A DNA stretch of 64,000 nt from Gaertneriomyces semiglobifer (Eukaryota; Chytridiomycota; Chytridiomycetes; Spizellomycetales; Spizellomycetaceae): the NCBI GenBank assembly GCA_025558075.1, contig JAHLKF010000007.1, positions 744,001 to 808,000 of the forward strand, given 5' to 3'. Position numbers and translations under genes: made by a program. Every line of letters starts with the position of its first letter. Positions within the stretch are counted from its first letter, which is position 1. Below are positions 38,308-49,972 of this stretch, piece by piece. Under the pieces are notes generated by a model. The model had not been told where the DNA came from, searched no databases, and saw only the letters and a program-made list of their open reading frames with translations.

Positions 38308-41300
38308 TTAGCAAAGCTTTCGCAGTGCGGGAGGTCTCGACAACCCACCAGTTGATCTCACGTAAATAAGCGCGTACGCATTCGCTATCGATCCACTCGT
38401 ATCAAAGTACACTTCCCATTCTTGCACCTACGCCGCGGCTCGGTCACTACTTAATAATGAACAAAGATGGGCACAGGAATGCGCACCTCGGTGACTTCTG
38501 CATCATTGAACTTGAACCATCTCTGTTTCACATGATCGTAGATGTAGATCCAGTAGTGGCCAAAGGACGCTTCGCCTTGATGAATGAATACGGCATGCAG
38601 AATATACTCGTCATTTGCGGTGTCAGTTTCCAAGTATTTCCCAAGGTGAACGGTGCGGTCGTAACGCATATAGTCTTGACGCTTGAATGCGGTGCCCACG
38701 TCACGGTTATATTCCACTCGCTACAGTGCATCAATGTCACTCCAGGAACGGCACCAGATATTTCACAAACAACATACTCGGACTTGTATCGTGAGTATCG
38801 GTGGTGCCTCAATAATGGCAAGATTCCTATCTGCTTTCGTTCCTTCGATATCCACACTACTCGTGCTGAAGTAGGAATCCAGGGCAGCGTAGAGATCCTT
38901 TTCAACTCCTACGATGAGATGAGAAAAATACTCATCCTTTTCACTTCGCTGCGGTGATCCGTCCTTGTTCACATAGCTCAACGTTTGGCGCGTCCTGCCG
39001 AAGAAGAGCCTATAACGTGTCGATAAACAAGTGCACGTCAAAGCTGTCGCATTGACGGCGTCAACGCGCACTCACTTCTTCACAATATCCGCATCGCCAC
39101 TAGCATCTGCAAACTGCAGTTGCAGAAGATCCATGATATTATCCATAGTTTCTAAGAGCTGATTAAGTCGGGTTCGGCCGCATATGGGCGACGAAGGCAG
39201 TACACATACCACTGATGTCTTGCTGTTGCCCAAATAAATCCTCATTGTTCAACGCGATTTCAGCTAGTCGTCGTGGGGCGACCACACTACTGTCATCGGT
39301 AGCCAGTAAAGAATTGAAGAGAAGTTGAAGCTGCTCAACAACTGAAATATCCAGGTAATTGTGAGGCATGATAAAGTGCCCAAACCGCGCGCGGGAACAC
39401 AAAAGAAACTCGTACATTCTCTTGCCATTTCAAGCCTAGCCTGTTTCCTGTCTCGAGTGCCGGGCAACTGCTCTCCAATGTCAATATCCATTAGATCAAC
39501 GGTGGGATCGCTCTCAACACTGGCTACGCCAGCGGCTGAGTGGCTGGAGCAGTCAAACTGTAAGACAAGCTCCCGTAGCTCTCGTATGGTAACAAAGAGC
39601 TGCAGAAGGCTGTGCATGAATGAGTGCGAACATTCGTTTGTAGATACGCGCCATGATGCTAACCTATTAAGGTAGCACGTGTTGCCAATATTTTGCAGTC
39701 CAATTGGCCTATCAGGCGTATATGGCGTTAGCATACTGACGCCATATCGAATCACACCGGCGCTTACATTCCAGGCCTGCATTTGGCCGCATCGGGCTCC
39801 GAATAAATTTCGCCGGTTTCCAAAAAATGCTGTATTACAGAACTATCACGGCTGGTCGCGATAACATGCAGTAGCCTTCGTAGCTCTGCGGCGTACTCGG
39901 GACGTTGCGTGGCGGCATTGGTGTAGGCACTAATAATATCATTATCGCTAGCTGTATCCGTCATCCCGAACTCCATGTACGCCGCGCTGACTTCTCTACG
40001 CAGTGGAATGCCTAAAACGACATTAACCCTCTTCGGTGTCAGTTTACAAATGGACGAATGTACCTTTCGATGTTTCCATGATTACCAGTTCCTGTAAATC
40101 ATTGCTGCTCCGCAGCTGAGATAGCTCGGCAATAGCTTCCTAGCTTGACGTAAGTGGATGGACAGGTACAGCGATTACAGGAAGAGGTCCTTACAAGATA
40201 TTCGGGCAACAACCTGGGATCTTCTTTCTGCAGTAGTCGGTAAACCCACTGAATGTTAGAAACGGTGACGTCCCTAAGCATATCCGCGCATGAGCCAAAA
40301 GCATATCTTTGCGACTGCTACGTTCCCTGACGCACCGAGTCAAACCTAAAACGGCGTGTTGCTTCACAATTTCCTCGGCGGTATCCCCCAAATACCCTTT
40401 AGCTTTGGTTACGATATCGGAAGGATAGGTATACTCGACTGACGCAAATGGTTAATCCAGTGGGAATACACGCCAAGCCGATGATTTAAAGACGTACTAC
40501 GAGAGCCGATAGCCCCACGGATATACGCCGCGGCACTTGCGAAGTTCGGTAGCTGGTTTGACGCGCCTACAAGGCATAGTCAAACGCTGATATGGAAGGG
40601 CCACTGAGCTGCATTATCGTACCCTCCTTCTTCCACCTCATAAACTCAATCTCTTGCAACGCTCGCCGGAATTTGTGAGAGTTTGGGACTGACGGCGGTA
40701 AAAACTTTCTCTCTGTAGAGCTATATGTGTAGTCGAGAGCCGCAAAGATAGCCTGACTGGATCTCGCATCAATTTATGCAAGGATGCAATACACACATAC
40801 GCCAAGACCCACCTATGTTCGTTGAGTCCCAACCATGCAACGAATTTGCTGTTCTCAGCGTTGATTGCTCGCCCTTGCCCTGTCTTCGTCACATCGACGA
40901 GATACGTCCATAACACCTTCAGACACTGGGCGACATGATGTTGGTCCTTTCCTTCAATGAGTGCGTTGAGATGCGACATGTACACAGTTGGCATGCTGGC
41001 CATTGCTTCTATTTGCTTGGAACATTGGCAACAGTTCACGTTCAATTCGACGGAAAGTCCCGTTTCCGGATTCGCCGTCTCAGAGGCACAAACATGGTAG
41101 TGATGAAATGGAACATCCGGGATTGGACATGACTGGGTAGTAAGATCAGCTGACGTCGGCGCGGGTCGTAGCTGCAAATGAACGGAGCAGTCTTTACAGA
41201 GATAGTCGCTATGTTCTGAACCTTCGGCGCGGTAGAAGTGGTGGAAGCTGCATTTGTTAGTCGGTAGCAGTCGACCTAGAACGACAAACAGGTAATCGGG

Positions 41301-41330
41301 CGATACCGAAGAGGCAAGGTTCTCCACCAT
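38308..41330 (-). CDS. Ubp2-like ubiquitin-specific protease
   Basis: A multi-exon gene. The catalytic Cys box is [14 protein letters not shown] near 39700. The His box is [18 protein letters not shown] near 38570, and the last exon reads [14 protein letters not shown] before a stop at 38308. HQGEAS.GHYWIYI is characteristic of fungal Ubp2 deubiquitinases. So is the preceding repeat-like helical region ([16 protein letters not shown], then [11 protein letters not shown]). The N-terminal exon (41330-40638) contains Cys/His pairs (CSFHHF, CKDC, CCQCSK) like the N-terminal zinc region of filamentous-fungal Ubp2. Ubp2 trims K63-linked chains and opposes Rsp5 ligase. The start is placed at MVENLASSV (41330); upstream exons cannot be excluded. 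Intron borders inside 40600-39100 were not all resolved. Confidence 0.8.
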
Positions 41331-42455
41331 GGCAATGTCGCGGGACGGCAGCTACTGGGTTGATCTTCAGGTGGACTATTTACGCGAAGCCATTACTGCA
41401 CCGCATTGGTTGTCGCTGGTTGCGCGCAACGTTGGGACTCAAATTTACATGAGAAGACACACTTGGCACAGTTCTTGGAATGGGAATTTACAGCCCAGTA
41501 ATTCAAGTTGGTGGGAAAGTTGTGAAATGTACGTAGGTTTTAAATCCAGCGAGCGTAGAGTAGCGCTATCGCCGGTTGTAAGAACCACTCAAGATATATC
41601 GGAGCCTTAAAAAACATGTTGTCGATGTACTGACAATTGCCCGACAATGTCCAGTTATAACCCCGAAGTGCAGTTCGACAGGCAGCTGTACAGGGAGCAA
41701 TACCCAACACCAGCCTGTTCACTGAAACTGAATTTGAGACTAAAGCGTTCCAAATGGGAATTGGCTTCAGCATGCGTCACGGCACTGAGCTTGCAGTACC
41801 AGCCCATCCGTCGTGAGGCATGTTCAAAAGAACCCCATTCCGCCTGCCCAGTCATGTCCTCCTTCTGATGATGAAAAGGGTGAACGCAGGTTGATAAACC
41901 TTTTGCTGGCCTTTCCTTTTATTCCCACTGCCCCACATGACTCGAACCCTAGTGCAATTTAACTAGGGTTCAGTGCCCCCAGCGTGGCCCCCGATGACAC
42001 TCGCAGGCGTAATAATTAAACTAGATCCTTCGTGTTCGTTCGACGTGAAAGCAAGCATATCAACCAAAAAGGCCCTTCTTCTCCTCTCTCCATCCTGCCA
42101 TATTCTGCACTGCTTTCAGGGAGGCCTTCCCACTGTATATACACATCTATCTATCGCTTCTCCGGGCCTCTACCTTGTGATTTCCCCCACGTCAACTTGG
42201 CACATTCCAGAATTCGCGGTTACACGCCGTCAGGGTCCTCATCAAGAACTCGAGGGACACCGAAAACCACCCGCCCACTCACTCCTCAGGTGTGATCATC
42301 CGCATTGCTGCTCCTCTGCTGAGCGCTCCTGCACGCCCAGCTTGATACATCTGCCCAGGATCGCTTTTGGTCGAGATTTGGAGTTACCGGTAGCCTCGAA
42401 ACCCTACGTGTAAAGCGTGAACTTCGGGATTCTCCACTCTGAACGCCTTCACCCA
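41331..42455. other. Divergent intergenic region, Ubp2 / TPS
   Basis: About 1.1 kb between divergent starts; it holds both promoters. Reading frames on both strands (for example 41655-41855 and 41973-42413) show no motif or splice continuity. A missed 5' exon of the protease remains possible. Confidence 0.45.
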
Positions 42456-45180
42456 ATGATGACCACCTCAAGCACGCATAACCCCAGCTCCCCCATTTCT
42501 GATTCTGGCCAAATGTCTCGCCTCATTGTGGTTTCCAACAGGTTGCCCGTCACTATCACAAAGAAGGAAAATGCCTCTGGATGGAACTTCGCGATGAGCT
42601 CTGGAGGACTTGTCTCCGCTCTATCTGGTCTTAAAAAGGAAATGACCTTCACGTGGATAGGATGGCCAGGTAGGCAAAACCCATCCATTCACGCATGTGT
42701 CTGTGTTCATTCATGCTCTATGTTTGTAGGCCTAGATGTTCCAGAAGAACAACAAGATGAAATGCGACAACAACTTATAGATCAGCATTCGTGTGCTCCG
42801 GTTTTCGTTAGTGACGAGCTGGCTGATATGCATTACAATGGGTTTTCGAATAGGTGCGTTCCGTCTCAAGCAGACGGTATGATTGTGGCGGCACTAACGC
42901 GATATCTTGTTCAGTATTCTGTGGCCTCTATTTCACTATCATCCTGGCGAAATCAACTTCAATGAAGATCATTGGGATGCATACCAAGAAGTGAACAGAG
43001 CGTTTGCTGACGCTGTTTTCAACATGGTTGAGGACGGTGACATCATATGGGTTCAGGACTATCACTTAATGCTTCTCCCTACCATGCTACGAGAACGCCT
43101 TGCCGAAAACAATAAGAAAGACATCAAGATCGGCTTCTTCCTACACACTCCGTTCCCATCAAGCGAGATATATCGAATCTTGCCTGTCAGAAAGCAGATT
43201 TTACTCGGTGTGCTGAACTGTGATTTGATTGGATTCCATACGTACGATTACGCGCGCCACTTTTTGAGTTCCTGTACGCGTATTCTTGGTCTCCACACGA
43301 TGCCTAATGGCGTAGAATTTGAAGGCAGAATGGTACATGTGGGCACGTTCCCTATAGGCATTGATCCTGCAAAGTTCACAGAGGTGAGTGGCCCAAGCGA
43401 AATATAGGATTCAGTGCTGTGGCTCAGCTCAACGTATTTACAGGGGTTAATGTCAGAGCCTATACAATCGCGCATAAAGACGTTGGATGAAAAGTTCAAA
43501 GGCGTAAAGCTAATTGTTGGCGTAGACCGTCTAGATTATATCAAAGGAGTACCACAAAAGCTTCAAGCTTTGGAATTGTTTCTCTCCAGACATCCGGAAT
43601 GGATAGGCAAGGTCGTTCTTGCCCAAGTAGCAGTACCGTCTCGGCAAGATGTGGAAGAGTATCAGCAACTCCAAAAAGTTGTCAACGAACTAGTTGGACG
43701 GATCAACGGCCGCTTTGGAACCGTAGACTACTCCCCGATTCATTACATGCACAAATCAGTGCAGTTCCAAGAGCTTGTGTCCCTCTATGCCGTGGCAGAC
43801 GCATGTCTCATTTCATCCACCAGGGATGGGATGAATCTGGTCTCTTACGAGTACATCGTCTCTCAACAAGAAAGGCATGGCGTCCTCATTCTGAGCGAGT
43901 TTGCCGGTGCGGCGCAATCGTTGAATGGTTCCATTATCGTCAATCCGTGGAACATCGAAGAGCTTGCCCAAGCCATCCATGATGCTGTAACCATGCCAGA
44001 TGATTTGCGCAAAACGAATCATCAGAAACTATATCGGTATGTGACGAAGTATACTGCCGCATTTTGGGGGCAGACATTTGTGAAAGAATTGCAACGGGTC
44101 ACGGAGCAAAGTATCTCGCGGAAGTTGCCAAAGCTTCCCTTTAACATGGTACTAGACAAGTTCCGCCAGTCGAAAAAGAAGAAGGTGGGTTCAACTGTGC
44201 TTCGCCGCCGATGGTTAAATTCTAACATATGCCGCTCCAAAAGATTATCTTCCTGGATTACGATGGTACCCTAACAAGCCTGCACAAGCTCCCCGAATTC
44301 GCTAAACCCTCATCAGCTGTCCTTAACACTTTGAAACAGTTAACGTCCATGCCGGATGTGTACGTTTATATCCTCTCTGGGCGATCAAGAATGCATTTGG
44401 ATCTCTGGTTTGCGGATACGGGAGTAGGTCTATCGGCCGAACATGGATGTTTCTACAGACACCCGCCAAAGCTTGGCGAAGACTTTGCGGATCCTGATGC
44501 CGACGGAGACGACAATGACATGACCAACGATGAAGGCGAAACAGCTGAACAACCAGAGTCCAAGGCTGCGGAGATATTCCGCCGCCGCAGTAATAATGGG
44601 TGGATAGCATTGGTCGATCAAGTGGACTCTGCATGGCGTGATACCATTCGCCCGCTATTCCAACACTACACCGAGAGAACCCCTGGGAGCTTCATTGAAG
44701 AAAAGGAGATCAATCTAACATGGCATTACAGAAATGCGGATCCTGAGTTTGGAAGCTGGCAGTCCGCTGAGCTCCAAGTCAATCTGGAGAAAATTTTGAG
44801 TCACATGGCTGTATCGGTGGGTTAACTTTCGAAGACCTTCGACTCATTTTGAAGGTATGCTCACATTCACCGCCTTTTAGATCATCACAGGCAATAAGAC
44901 CCTCGAACTCCGTCCGTCAATGGTGGACAAGGCCACCGCGGCACGTGCAATTCTTAAGGACCTCCGTGCCCCTGAGAGCTGTGACTTCTGCCTGTGCGTT
45001 GGCGACGGTAAAACAGATGAAGTAGTGTTCCAGCTCCTGCAGCATGAGTTTGTAGAGGTCCCGAATAGAGATCCGCTCATTACTACGACTGTAGGCAAAA
45101 AGCAAACGGAAGCGGGCTACTATGTAGAGACAGTCAAGGAAGTGGAACATCTAATAGGCGTCCTGGCCAGGGAAGGCTGA
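42456..45180 (+). CDS. Trehalose-6-P synthase / phosphatase fusion
   Basis: Six exons (42456-42669, 42730-42853, 42915-43383, 43444-44184, 44244-44816, 44881-45180) give 806 aa. The first ~490 residues are a complete GT20 trehalose-6-phosphate synthase of Tps1 type: VVSNRLPV, WIGWPG, WPLFHYHP, WVQDYHLML, HTPFPSSE, GVDRLDYIKG, STRDGMNLVSYEY. From residue ~510 a HAD phosphatase follows: FLDYDGTL (nucleophile Asp), LSGRSR and a motif IV reading VGDGKTDE. It should convert UDP-glucose plus glucose-6-P to trehalose-6-P and then to trehalose, a stress protectant and spore reserve. Motif IV has Gly where most TPP domains have the second Asp of GDD, and an acidic insert (DPDADGDDND) sits in the cap region. 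Three nearby Mets are possible starts (42456, 42459, MSRLIVV). Confidence 0.9.
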
Positions 45181-45352
45181 TGTTAGGTATCAAATTTGAT
45201 ATTTATCAATTGTGTGCTGGTCGATCCGTGACTTCCGCTTTTGCTCGTATTCATTTACTTCCACGCAGCACAGCAATTCATTTGCTCTAAAATACTGCCC
45301 ATTTCCTCCAAGAGGACGTCTCCAGTCCGAATTATCTACAATCATGCTTTCG

Positions 45353-46554
45353 CTATATCTGGCTTCCTCCTGCATCCCGGTACACTTTGTAATGATGATT
45401 TAATGACGGGTGAACGTGAATCTTGTAGGCACTGCCAAGGCCACCATGAGGTTTGCGCTTCGCATAAAAGACCCGCGCTATACGAGAATGAACGAGCGCC
45501 ATTGCGCACCTAGAAACGTTTGCGGGTGAGCACAGTGCTCGGAATACACACCGCCTCTAGCCACGTACATTGCGCATGGTTCATCCACAACATACAAATC
45601 TAGGTCCGTGCATAGGTATCCACCTTTCCCGGCTGCGCCCTCTTCGATCTCTGCGGAATTTTGGGATACGTCTGATAGCTCATGCTTCCGTTTTTTACCG
45701 AGGTCAATCTCGTCACCATTCGACTCTCTCAAAGGCGCTCCTTGCCGCTGCCTTCTAATGATTTCCCTTTCCGCAACCATCCGTATGCAATTCATCGTTA
45801 CATGCTCCAGCGGGTGCCTATCCCGGCTGTCGGCGGCTCTGGCAACCACGGTACGAGTGATAGGATCTACAATAACTGCTCCGTTCACATGTCCTCCATT
45901 ATTTGCACTCGCATCCGCTTCGTTGTGTGCTAGACTGATGAACTCCTGTGCAACGGCAATCTCTTGAGTAGTCAAAGGTGGATCGATTCGAATAGCAGTC
46001 TCATGAAAACTCATGGGCCACAACAGCCTCCACTCTTCGAACTGCTTTCTAGTGACTGCTGCATAGCGAGAAGCTTGGGCTAGCGATATCTCTCCATGCG
46101 TAATCGCATGCTCGCCAAGGAAGGTTTGCAATTCTGCAACCGTTGACGATGCCATCGGTGCTAGCAAAAACAAGAGCTTCTCCCCTTAAGGCAGTTTTAA
46201 GATAGCCGTCCAATGGCAGTATTTTGAATGGCAATCACTAACCGGCATTGGTTTTGACTTTCTTGACTCTTTTCAAGTGTTCCAGAGGCGCGATGGGGTA
46301 GGCCTGATTCATAAGTCTGTCACAACTTGGATGAGCATAGGTCGATTGGTGGTAAACCAACAAAGCAGTGTCTACCAATGTTCAAGACCTACTTCATCAA
46401 TCGGCTGGTTTGCTTGGGGTCGACATCGGCGGTGAATATGTCCGCTTTTGAGAGTTCGGGAATCAGCCGACCGTACCTAACGGAAGAGAAAGGTTCACTT
46501 ACCTGTCTCTAACGTGCGATGATGCTCATCTCCCAAAACCTGTTCGATCTGCAT
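45353..46554 (-). CDS. TAD3: tRNA adenosine deaminase subunit Tad3
   Basis: A multi-exon gene starting MQIEQVLGDEHHRTLE at 46554 and ending ...RDAGGSQI at 45353. Recognisable blocks are LEHLKRVKKVK, AVTRKQFEEW, AVIVDPITRTVVA, HPLEHVTMNC, GYLCTDLDLYVVDEPCAM and, after an intron splitting the PCxxC motif, CAMALVHSRIARVFYA with KPHGGLGS. This is the ADAT3/Tad3 signature. The Tad2-Tad3 heterodimer deaminates A34 to inosine in tRNA anticodons. The usual catalytic Glu after the zinc-binding His is absent (HVT here), as expected for the non-catalytic partner. The zinc ligands His and PCxxC are kept. Tad2 is not in the window. A Lys/Arg-rich insert (GKKRKHEL) lies between the two zinc motifs. Confidence 0.87.
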
Positions 46555-46692
46555 ACTAAAACCTCGACTAGTTCCTGTTGCAACAGTCGGTTTTGGCTTT
46601 TCTGATGGATAAAACGCGACCAGATCCTCGTCAAAAAACTTTCCTAGCTTTTACGAGCGTTTTCCACATACTTATACCATAGAAGCGACGCA

Positions 46693-48380
46693 ATGACCAG
46701 TCTCCAAACGTTGCGAGTGCGTCTACAGCTGTCTCCGCCGTTTCCCGACGTACGCTGTTGGTACGAGGTGGTACCTTCTGGTCAGCACATCACCATTCGC
46801 GATCTGGTGGCAGCAATATGGCGAGATCTGCGGCTGGGAAAAACAGCTTCTCGCGACGATCTTAAGCTGGAAGTAGACGGCTTTGAACTATTGCAGAATT
46901 GTCGGACGCAAGGGCTCTTGCGCGATGGGGACCTTATTGTGTACGTTGTGCTTGTCGGAGACAGTCACCGCTCACGATCTCACCCCATCCACTAGGGTCA
47001 GTAAGGATACCAGTAAGAGCATCATTGAGGTGAACGACGTCACCCAAACTGTTGCAAGTAATAAATGATGCTTTATTAGAGGGCACCGGTCGGAGAACTT
47101 ATTCCTTTTTGGGTTAGGTAAGAAACGGCCTCGGCATACCGAAGCGGCAGGATCAGACGATGAGGAACCGGGCATGCCGGAAAAACGGCGAAGAAAGGCG
47201 CATGATAATGCTGGATTGCGGCGCAAAACTGAAAAGGGTGGAAGGCCTGGACTGACGAACAACAACCGAGACACCTCTGAGAGGAACGGTTCTGCGTCGA
47301 GGTTTGTCCCGGATTCTTCTGACGATAGCAGCGATTCAGATTCATCATATGCTGAAGAATCGGACTCGTCGATGTCCTCATCTTCTTCGTCTTCTTCATC
47401 TTCTGCGTCTTCTTCGTCTTCTTCATCATCATCATCTTCCTCGTCGTCTTCCTCTTCCTCCTCATCTTCATCTGAATCATCATCCTCCGATGAGGAGAAC
47501 GTCCCTTTACAAAAGCCTGTGGAAGAAGGAGTAGACATGGAGCATGCCACCTTACCAGTGAATGCTGTGCCAGTGAAGTGGAAGGAGCTCATTGCTCCCC
47601 CTCTGTCGCTTGGTAGACACAAAAAGAAGCAAACGATGGAGCTGTTGAACAAGGAGAGGATGCATGTGAGATTTGTTGATCATGGTGAAGACGAAGCTGC
47701 GATCGACAATTCTGAAGAACTACACCATGCAGAAGGGTCGCAGGTAAGGCCCGGTAAAGATAAAGGCTTTATTCTCATGCCAGTCACTCAAATTTGCTTC
47801 GTTACAGCCTAATGGCGCAGCAGAACCGCGCGCGATTCTGACCGAGGTGTATATTGAAGACAGGAAACCACGGAACAGACGACGCAGACGACGCAGCGCG
47901 GGAACTGGACAACCAGTCACGCACACTGATGAGTCAACGACAACCGAAGCGGAATCGGGGACCGCGCAACCTGAACAGCCAAAGGACTATTCTGCATTCC
48001 CTGCTCTTCAGGGATTCCCAAAAGCCGAGCAACGAATCGCGTTCAAGCTTTTGGAAATGTCGCAAGCGTATACCCCAGAGATCTCTGACCATAAGGTATG
48101 GCAGTCGTTCATGATATAGAGCTCTTTCCTCCTTTAAATGTTGATGCCCTCGTCATAGGAGGCGTCCGTCGTTGCATTCGATGCGCAACGGTATCTCGTG
48201 ACGCTTAAACTCGATACAGTGCCCAAGCGACGGGAGCCGGAGTATGATGAGGACGGAGAACTTATCCTTGGCAAATTTGAAATTCCACCAGACGAAGATT
48301 ATTCAGTTGATGACCCGCACGCCCAGGAAGTCATTACGGTGGATTTGAAATCATTGTTAGATGTTCGAGTTTTGAGTTAG
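46693..48380 (+). CDS. Coilin-like Cajal body protein
   Basis: Five exons (46693-46940, 46996-47057, 47118-47743, 47808-48095, 48159-48380) give 481 aa. The N-terminus is a ubiquitin-like coilin domain (LRVRLQLSPPFPDVRCWYEV, then TIRDLVAAIWRDL). A basic stretch (PEKRRRKA) and a pure Ser tract with acidic flanks follow. The C-terminus is the coilin Tudor-like domain: FPALQGFPK, RIAFKLLEMSQAYTPEISDH, VVAFDAQRYLVTL, ending ITVDLKSLLDVRVL. The run IAFKLLE...YTPE(I/V)SD is nearly identical in animal and plant coilins. Coilin scaffolds Cajal bodies for snRNP and scaRNP maturation. An Arg-rich patch (KPRNRRRRRR) precedes the Tudor-like domain. Coilin is missing from common yeasts, so its presence here suits an early-diverging fungus. 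Confidence 0.88.
47373..47487 (+). repeat. Serine-codon microsatellite in coilin exon
   Basis: A TCN-rich run (mostly TCT, TCC, TCA and TCG triplets) encodes about 35 almost uninterrupted serines in exon 3 of the coilin gene. The mix of synonymous codons points to selection for serine rather than recent pure-triplet slippage. The opposite strand shows a spurious acidic frame. Confidence 0.85.
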
Positions 48381-49032
48381 CCTCAAACCTCCCAAGTACG
48401 GATAGGTGAATGGTTATCGATCTGTGTGCGACGGGAATCCCGCAAAGATGCGAACCAAAATTCCGAATTTGAGTTGATGGCCTGAACACGCATCTTAAAG
48501 TTACTTAGCGCTACGTAGTCAGAATAGCTAGCGACAAAGCGTTATAGCTCGTCGGATGAATACACTGTCTGAGCTGCGACGGTGATGTGAAGATGGCTTT
48601 TGAACTGCACTTTGGATGGTATGAAGCACATTCCTATCGAACCCGGTCAGGCAGTCGATACGATACTAGCATGCTATAAAGCGCTGAAGAGCCTGAAGCT
48701 GGAGCACGAAGTGAAAATCTGACTCCTCGGGGTATACCCCCTCAAGGGCGAAGCCAGGTGGTGCTCATAAAATGCTCATTGGTGGGTCGAAATCGTAGGA
48801 CACTTGTGGGTCTATCGCAATGATGCCGTAGTTTCTTGTGATTATGGGTTTTCTGGCAGTTCCACGCGCTGTCGCTGCTGCTTACGCAATCAAGTCTCCG
48901 CTCACCCGAGTCAAGTGAACTGTGCCCCACTACGAGTGGCCAGATCTCTCGTCACTCTCGTCAACTTGTGCGCCAGCGCGTGGCATATTATTATATTATC
49001 TCGCGAGATCATTGAAGGAGGACAACGGCACC
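48381..49032. other. Intergenic with a short stress-protein-like fragment
   Basis: About 650 bp between coilin and the rhodanese gene. A 33-codon frame at 48618-48719 (LACYKALKSLKLEHEVKI) resembles the first helix of the universal stress protein at 33.4 kb (SYKALDTAVNLCKKLKVEY) but stops at once. It may be a relic or chance. No other feature is seen. Confidence 0.3.
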
Positions 49033-49626
49033 ATGAGCTGCGGAAGAATAGTGCTCGCTGCTGGAGGCCAGGTTATTAAGCGACCGGCAGTTGTCTTCGC
49101 AAGCAAGTGTCTCAAAGTGCCTAGGCTGCAAGCAATGATGGGATCCCAACTACTTGTCACCCAACCGGCAGTGCCGCTTGCTTTATGTTCGCAAGTTCGC
49201 GCATACAGTGCGGCCTCTTCACGGGACGAGATTGTGAAGATAGATGAACTGAAAACCCTCATTTCGAGCAAACGAGAGGTACTTCCACATGGCGGCAATC
49301 CTTGTCGATCGCAGCTAATGAGAATCTTGGCTGGTCCCTAAAAGTACACCCTCATTGATGTCCGCGAACCTCATGAGACCGCAGAGGGTACCATTCCAAC
49401 AGCACAGAAAATCCCTGTCGGCTCACTACATGAAGCGTTGGATCTGCCATCTGACAAGTTTCAGGCCACATATGGCTTCGAGAAGCCGAAGCGCAGTGAC
49501 CATATCATATTCTACTGTCGAAGCGGAAAACGGAGCGGGCTGGCGCACGCTATCGCGAAGCAGATGGGATATCAAGAAACCAGGAACTATTCCGGGAGTT
49601 GGCTGGAATGGTCTGCAAATTCTTGA
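49033..49626 (+). CDS. Mitochondrial-type rhodanese-domain protein
   Basis: Two exons (49033-49278, 49345-49626) join to 175 aa. The C-terminal ~100 residues are a single rhodanese domain: YTLIDVREPHETAEGTIP at the start, the active-site loop FYCRSGKRSG with the sulfur-accepting Cys, and the closing NYSGSWLEW. The N-terminal ~60 residues lack acidic residues, are rich in Arg/Lys/Ser/Val and precede RAYSAASSRD, which resembles a mitochondrial presequence with its cleavage region. Single-domain rhodaneses of this form move sulfur in mitochondria. An upstream in-frame start at 48922 exists but gives a less convincing leader. The substrate is not predictable from sequence. Confidence 0.75.
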
Positions 49627-49972
49627 GAACGTAAACACTTCTAACTCAGAGGTCACCGTAAATCGCCGACCACAGTTGCACGTGTTAGGCTTGATGAAAA
49701 ACCGCCAGGCTGATAGATATCTTGGTTTTCCATCCGCTGTTATGTAAAAGCTGTCTTAACCATCTGTACCAAGACTAGTCCAAGGTAGAATGCCGCAGTG
49801 TGCCAAAGACGGTGCTTGATATGTAGTACTTTCGTTTGTAATATGTACACTGGCTTCCCACTGACATGATCCAGAAATGCTCCTCGCTGCTGACGACCAG
49901 GCGTACAGACTAGCCATGGCGACGAGGGCTGGTCGAGTATTGGTATAACGCAATCGCCCCCTACGACTTGTG
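49627..49972. other. Convergent 3' intergenic region
   Basis: About 345 bp between the rhodanese stop and the stop of the small minus-strand protein. No gene or repeat is seen. Confidence 0.4.

Noticed and set aside
41329..41610. 93-codon plus-strand frame at the Ubp2 start
   Set aside because: It overlaps the protease promoter, has no motif and no downstream exon.
47076..47483. Minus-strand acidic Asp/Glu/Met/Lys-rich frames opposite coilin
   Set aside because: They are the complement of the serine-codon tract; coilin domains on the plus strand explain the region.
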